Under the pieces are notes generated by a model. It was not told the origin of the DNA. It saw only the letters and a program-made list of their open reading frames with translations, and did no database searches. A stretch of 64,000 bases of DNA from Alteromonas gilva. Lineage in GTDB: Bacteria > Pseudomonadota > Gammaproteobacteria > Enterobacterales > Alteromonadaceae. Of the stretch, positions 61,060-64,000 are shown one piece after another. Made by a program: the position numbers and the translations under genes. The stretch spans positions 1-64,000 of the forward strand of contig NZ_JAQQXP010000003.1 in the NCBI RefSeq assembly GCF_028595265.1. The letters are read 5' to 3'. The stretch's first letter is position 1. Every line of letters starts with the position of its first letter.

Positions 61060-61106
61060 CACTCGCGCATGCCTGTATCGCAGCCATACTGTACAAGTGA
61101 AAACGG

Positions 61107-62069
61107 TTACTCACAAAATAACGCGGTTGAGAAATACCGCTCTGCACCATCGGCTAAAATGGTAACAATATTTTTGCCATGATATTGCGGCATCGCCGCC
61201 AGGCAAAGAGCCGCATGTACCACTGCACCTGATGACAGGCCTACGGCCAGTCCTTCCTTGCGCGCCAGTTGTCTGGCCATGCTGATAGCATCATCGTCAC
61301 TTACGGTAATAACCCGGTCGAGTATTTCTACCTTCATCCCTGCCGGTATATGACCCGGATTGATGCCCTGAATCTTGTGCTCACCACCGCGCCCCTGACT
61401 TAACAGCGGGCAGCTTTCAGGCTCGGCGGCGACGATTTGAATTGCCCGGTTACGGGCTTTGAGAAAAGTGCCGATGCCCGTTAACGTACCGCCAGTGCCC
61501 ATGCCGGCAACGACGACATCAACCTTCCCGGCGGTATCATCCCATATTTCCTGACCAGTGGATTGCTGATGCGCCAAGGCATTGGCCGGGTTAGCAAACT
61601 GATCCATCGATACCGCACCGTCAAGTTGCTCAATCAGGCGTTCTGCCCTGGCGATAGCGCCGGGCATACCCTGCTCACGCGGTGTGGTAATCAGCGTGGC
61701 GCCATAGTGGCTAATGAGCTTTTGTCGCTCCACCGACATATGCTCGGGCATCACAATGGTAACGGCTATGTCGTATACCGCGCCAAGCCAGGCGCAGGCC
61801 ACACCACTATTGCCCGAAGATGCTTCGACAATATGAGTCACCGGCGACTGATTATCTTGTTGCAGCGCGTTCAGCATCGCCAGCGCAGCACGGTCTTTTA
61901 TTGAGCCTGCAGGGTTAAAATACTCTAATTTAGCCAGAATAGAGGCAGGATTGCTGGTGCCATTATGGATCCGGTTAAGCTTTACCATAGGCGTATTGCC
62001 AATCGTCTCGACAACACTGTCGAGTACTCTGTCTTGTCTGATAGGTGTTGTAATATTTGGATTAAGCAT
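61107..62069 (-). CDS. cysM: Cysteine synthase (PLP-dependent, CysM/CysK-like)
   Basis: 320 residues. The PLP lysine is in NPAGSIKDRAAL (family pattern PxxSxKDR), the substrate loop is EASSGNSGVA, and phosphate is held by GMGTGGTLTGIG. It makes cysteine from O-acetylserine and sulfide (CysM types also take thiosulfate). The exact name CysM or CysK is not certain. ATG 62069 is taken; an in-frame GTG at 62078 is an alternative. Divergent from an Lrp-type regulator. Confidence 0.88.
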   Translation of the reverse strand: MLNPNITTPIRQDRVLDSVVETIGNTPMVKLNRIHNGTSNPASILAKLEYFNPAGSIKDRAALAMLNALQQDNQSPVTHIVEASSGNSGVACAWLGAVYDIAVTIVMPEHMSVERQKLISHYGATLITTPREQGMPGAIARAERLIEQLDGAVSMDQFANPANALAHQQSTGQEIWDDTAGKVDVVVAGMGTGGTLTGIGTFLKARNRAIQIVAAEPESCPLLSQGRGGEHKIQGINPGHIPAGMKVEILDRVITVSDDDAISMARQLARKEGLAVGLSSGAVVHAALCLAAMPQYHGKNIVTILADGAERYFSTALFCE

Positions 62070-62193
62070 AACACTCACTTATTCATGCAGGGTAACAAAG
62101 CATTATTATGAGGGGATAGGGTTAGAAGGATTTGCTAATCTTTTTTGTAAGTGGCAATATTTGTGCAATATATGGTCTTTTGGTGTTGTTAAA

Positions 62194-62667
62194 TTGGAAA
62201 AATTTTCTATAGATAAAATTGATAGGGGAATTCTTAACCTTTTACAGCACGACGCGGATCTCTCCGTTCAGCATATTGCAGAGCAGGTTGGACTTACCGT
62301 TACACCGTGCTGGCGAAGAATACAGCGTTTACAACAAAAGGGCGTTATCACCCGCAAAGTAGCATTACTCGATGCAGCACTACTGGGGCTTAACCTAACC
62401 GTGTTTGTGCAGGTGAAAGCCGGCCGCCACGACGAGCAGTGGCTGGCCGAATTTGCCCATCACTGCGCAGCCTTCGAAGAGATTGTTGAGTTCTACCGGA
62501 TGTCTGGTGAATATGATTATATGCTCAAGGTAGTAGTGGCCGATATGCAGCGCTTTGACCACTTCTACAAGCGTTTGATCAAGGGAATGCCCATGGGGGA
62601 TGTCACCTCGAGCTTTGCGATGGAGCAAATAAAGTATACTACGGCACAGCCGTTAACCGGGTTATAA
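62194..62667 (+). CDS. Lrp/AsnC-family transcriptional regulator
   Basis: 157 residues. N-terminal HTH: LDKIDRGILNLLQHDADLSV with HIAEQVGLTVTPCWRRIQRL; C-terminal RAM domain: VFVQVKAGRHDEQWLAEFAHH, MSGEYDYMLKVVVADMQRFD. No in-frame ATG precedes the conserved region; the TTG at 62194 is the only start that gives the usual length, so it is a low-efficiency start. It is divergent from cysM and probably controls it. Confidence 0.85.
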   Translation: MEKFSIDKIDRGILNLLQHDADLSVQHIAEQVGLTVTPCWRRIQRLQQKGVITRKVALLDAALLGLNLTVFVQVKAGRHDEQWLAEFAHHCAAFEEIVEFYRMSGEYDYMLKVVVADMQRFDHFYKRLIKGMPMGDVTSSFAMEQIKYTTAQPLTGL

Positions 62668-62740
62668 GTGGTGTGCGTCACTGACCGTGGCCGTTGCCAC
62701 TAATTTAATTGCAATAATTGACAAAAATGAGGGCCCACTA

Positions 62741-63919
62741 ATGTCGGTTAATCCCTATTGGCAGGATCTCCTGTTACTTGATAAGCAGCTTAACGAAGAT
62801 GAACGCCTGTTGCGCGATGCAGCCCGGGAGTTTTGTCAGCAGGTGCTGCAACCCGGCATCTTACAGGCGAACCGCGAAGGGCGTTTTGACCCTTCCCTGA
62901 TGCGCCAGTTCGGTGAGCTGGGATTGCTGGGTGCTACCATCGAAGGCTATGGCTGTGCCGGTGTGAGTTACATTGCCTATGGCCTGATAGCCCGCGAGGT
63001 CGAGCGTGTCGACAGTGGCTATCGTAGCGCTATGAGCGTGCAGTCGTCGCTGGTAATGCACCCCATTTACCAGTTCGGTAGTGACGCCCAGAAAGCACAG
63101 TATTTACCCCAGCTCGCCAGCGGCGAGCTAATTGGGTGTTTTGGTTTAACCGAGCCTGATGCCGGCTCAGATCCGGCGAGTATGAAGACCCGGGCGACGC
63201 CGGTTGAAGGGGGGTATCGGTTGAATGGCAGTAAGATGTGGATCACTAACTCGCCGATTGCCGATGTGTGTGTGGTATGGGCGAAAAACGCCGCCCTGGA
63301 CGACGCCATTTGCGGATTCATTGTTGAGCGTGGCATGCAAGGGCTGAGTACGTCAGAAATTGAAGGCAAAATGTCGCTAAAGGCATCGATTACCGGTGAA
63401 ATTGTTATGGATAACGTATTTGTGCCGGAGGCTAACTTACTCCCGAAGGTGACCGGTCTCAAAGGCCCGTTCAGTTGTTTGAACATGGCGCGCTACGGCA
63501 TAGCCTGGGGCGCCATGGGCGCTGCAGAGTTTTGTTGGCATGCGGCAAGACAATATGGTTTGGACCGCACGCAATTTGGTAAACCGTTGGCGCAAACGCA
63601 GTTGTTTCAGACTAAGTTAGCAGACATGCAAACCGAAATAACTCTCGGTTTGCAGGCTGCGCTGCGCGTCGGTCAGTTAATTGACAGCGGGCAGTTTGAT
63701 CCGGCGATGATCTCCCTCATAAAGCGCAACAATTGCGCTAAAGCGCTCGATATTGCCCGTAAAGCAAGGGATATGCACGGCGGCAATGGAATCGCCGATG
63801 AGTACCATATAATGCGCCATATGGTGAACCTGGAAACGGTTAACACCTACGAAGGCACCTATGATATTCATGGTTTAATTTTGGGCCGGGCGCAGACCGG
63901 GTTGCAGGCCTTTTTCTGA
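62741..63919 (+). CDS. gcdH: Glutaryl-CoA dehydrogenase
   Basis: 392 residues of the acyl-CoA dehydrogenase family. GLTEPDAGSDPASMKT and SKMWITNSPIADVCVVWAK bind FAD; the catalytic Glu lies in NTYEGTYDIHGLILGRAQTG, the glutaryl-CoA dehydrogenase form. It converts glutaryl-CoA to crotonyl-CoA in lysine/tryptophan breakdown. The ATG at 62741 begins MSVNPYWQD; an upstream TTG-type extension (62687) is rejected. No operon partner is seen after it. Confidence 0.93.
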   Translation: MSVNPYWQDLLLLDKQLNEDERLLRDAAREFCQQVLQPGILQANREGRFDPSLMRQFGELGLLGATIEGYGCAGVSYIAYGLIAREVERVDSGYRSAMSVQSSLVMHPIYQFGSDAQKAQYLPQLASGELIGCFGLTEPDAGSDPASMKTRATPVEGGYRLNGSKMWITNSPIADVCVVWAKNAALDDAICGFIVERGMQGLSTSEIEGKMSLKASITGEIVMDNVFVPEANLLPKVTGLKGPFSCLNMARYGIAWGAMGAAEFCWHAARQYGLDRTQFGKPLAQTQLFQTKLADMQTEITLGLQAALRVGQLIDSGQFDPAMISLIKRNNCAKALDIARKARDMHGGNGIADEYHIMRHMVNLETVNTYEGTYDIHGLILGRAQTGLQAFF

Positions 63920-63943
63920 CCGCCGGGCAATCACCTAAACCCA

Positions 63944-63974
63944 CCCCGGGCCAGTGTGCTTTGCCGGCCCGGGG
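63944..63974 (+). terminator. Hairpin after gcdH
   Basis: A 9-bp GC stem CCCCGGGCC / GGCCCGGGG with a 13-base loop, followed by CTGTTTATAG. It is a probable terminator with a weak T run. Confidence 0.65.
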
Positions 63975-64000
63975 CTGTTTATAGCATTACCGTTGCATTC

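Noticed and set aside
1..64000. CRISPR arrays, tRNA genes, integrase or transposase genes
   Set aside because: Looked for repeated spacer-like units, cloverleaf ends and DDE or tyrosine recombinase motifs; none found.

Overview
The window reads as chromosome of a marine-type gammaproteobacterium, most likely Alteromonadales (Alteromonadaceae-like). The evidence is gene order and content: an rpmE / priA / SPOR-domain / hslVU block, a ubiE-ubiJ-ubiB block, a short malic enzyme, TonB-dependent nutrient uptake and many two-component and cyclic-di-GMP proteins. It starts at the 3' end of an rRNA operon (5S rRNA and terminator). No tRNA gene, CRISPR array, intact transposase or prophage was found.

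Layout. 0-4.7 kb: 5S rRNA, an Fe(II)/2OG oxygenase, DNA polymerase II (polB) and an MBL-fold hydrolase. 4.7-12 kb, minus strand: a secreted module (TPR protein, cadherin-like lipoprotein, DUF4331 protein) with an ECF sigma / anti-sigma pair. The same promoter pattern, TGCATCC-N16-CGTT, lies before both the sigma gene and the DUF4331 gene, and a ~290 bp MITE-like inverted-repeat element sits inside the module. Upstream is a REC / CheC-type phosphatase / histidine kinase operon. 12-18 kb: a phosphate-scavenging operon (TonB receptor, acid-phosphatase-like enzyme, beta-propeller phytase) with a Pho box. 18-28.6 kb: a degenerate GGDEF protein coupled to an AraC regulator, then malic enzyme, rpmE, priA, the SPOR protein, heat-shock hslVU and a DUF1080 protein.

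28.7-32.5 kb: an operon for a peptide exporter (HlyD-type adaptor, C39-peptidase ABC transporter) and an HTH-only LuxR protein. 32.7-34.3 kb: an HMG-CoA reductase gene cut by one in-frame TAG. 34.4-41.7 kb: a propeller-amidohydrolase, a DUF3369/HD-GYP response regulator, an alcohol dehydrogenase and a divergent LysR regulator. 41.8-45.4 kb is AT-rich and decayed: a lipoprotein, a frameshifted WD40 lipoprotein, a DUF748 tail fragment, then a bacteriocin-like locus (double-glycine precursor, two-TM immunity candidate, an unrecognised 41-residue peptide with a strong ribosome binding site). The exporter at 29-32 kb is the obvious candidate partner for this precursor, although it is 12 kb away.

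45.4-64 kb is mostly core: glutathione reductase, a Dps-like ferritin, a ParD-like protein overlapping a methionine aminopeptidase, a PhnD-like binding protein / histidine kinase / degenerate HD-GYP regulator operon, prlC with a heat-shock-like promoter, a Tag-like glycosylase, gph, ubiEJB, a cold-shock protein, cysM divergent from an Lrp-type regulator, and glutaryl-CoA dehydrogenase.

The most notable points are the bacteriocin locus with its novel small peptide, the ECF regulon with paired promoters, the Pho-box phytate operon, the amber-interrupted HMG-CoA reductase and the transporter-less PhnD-type sensory operon.
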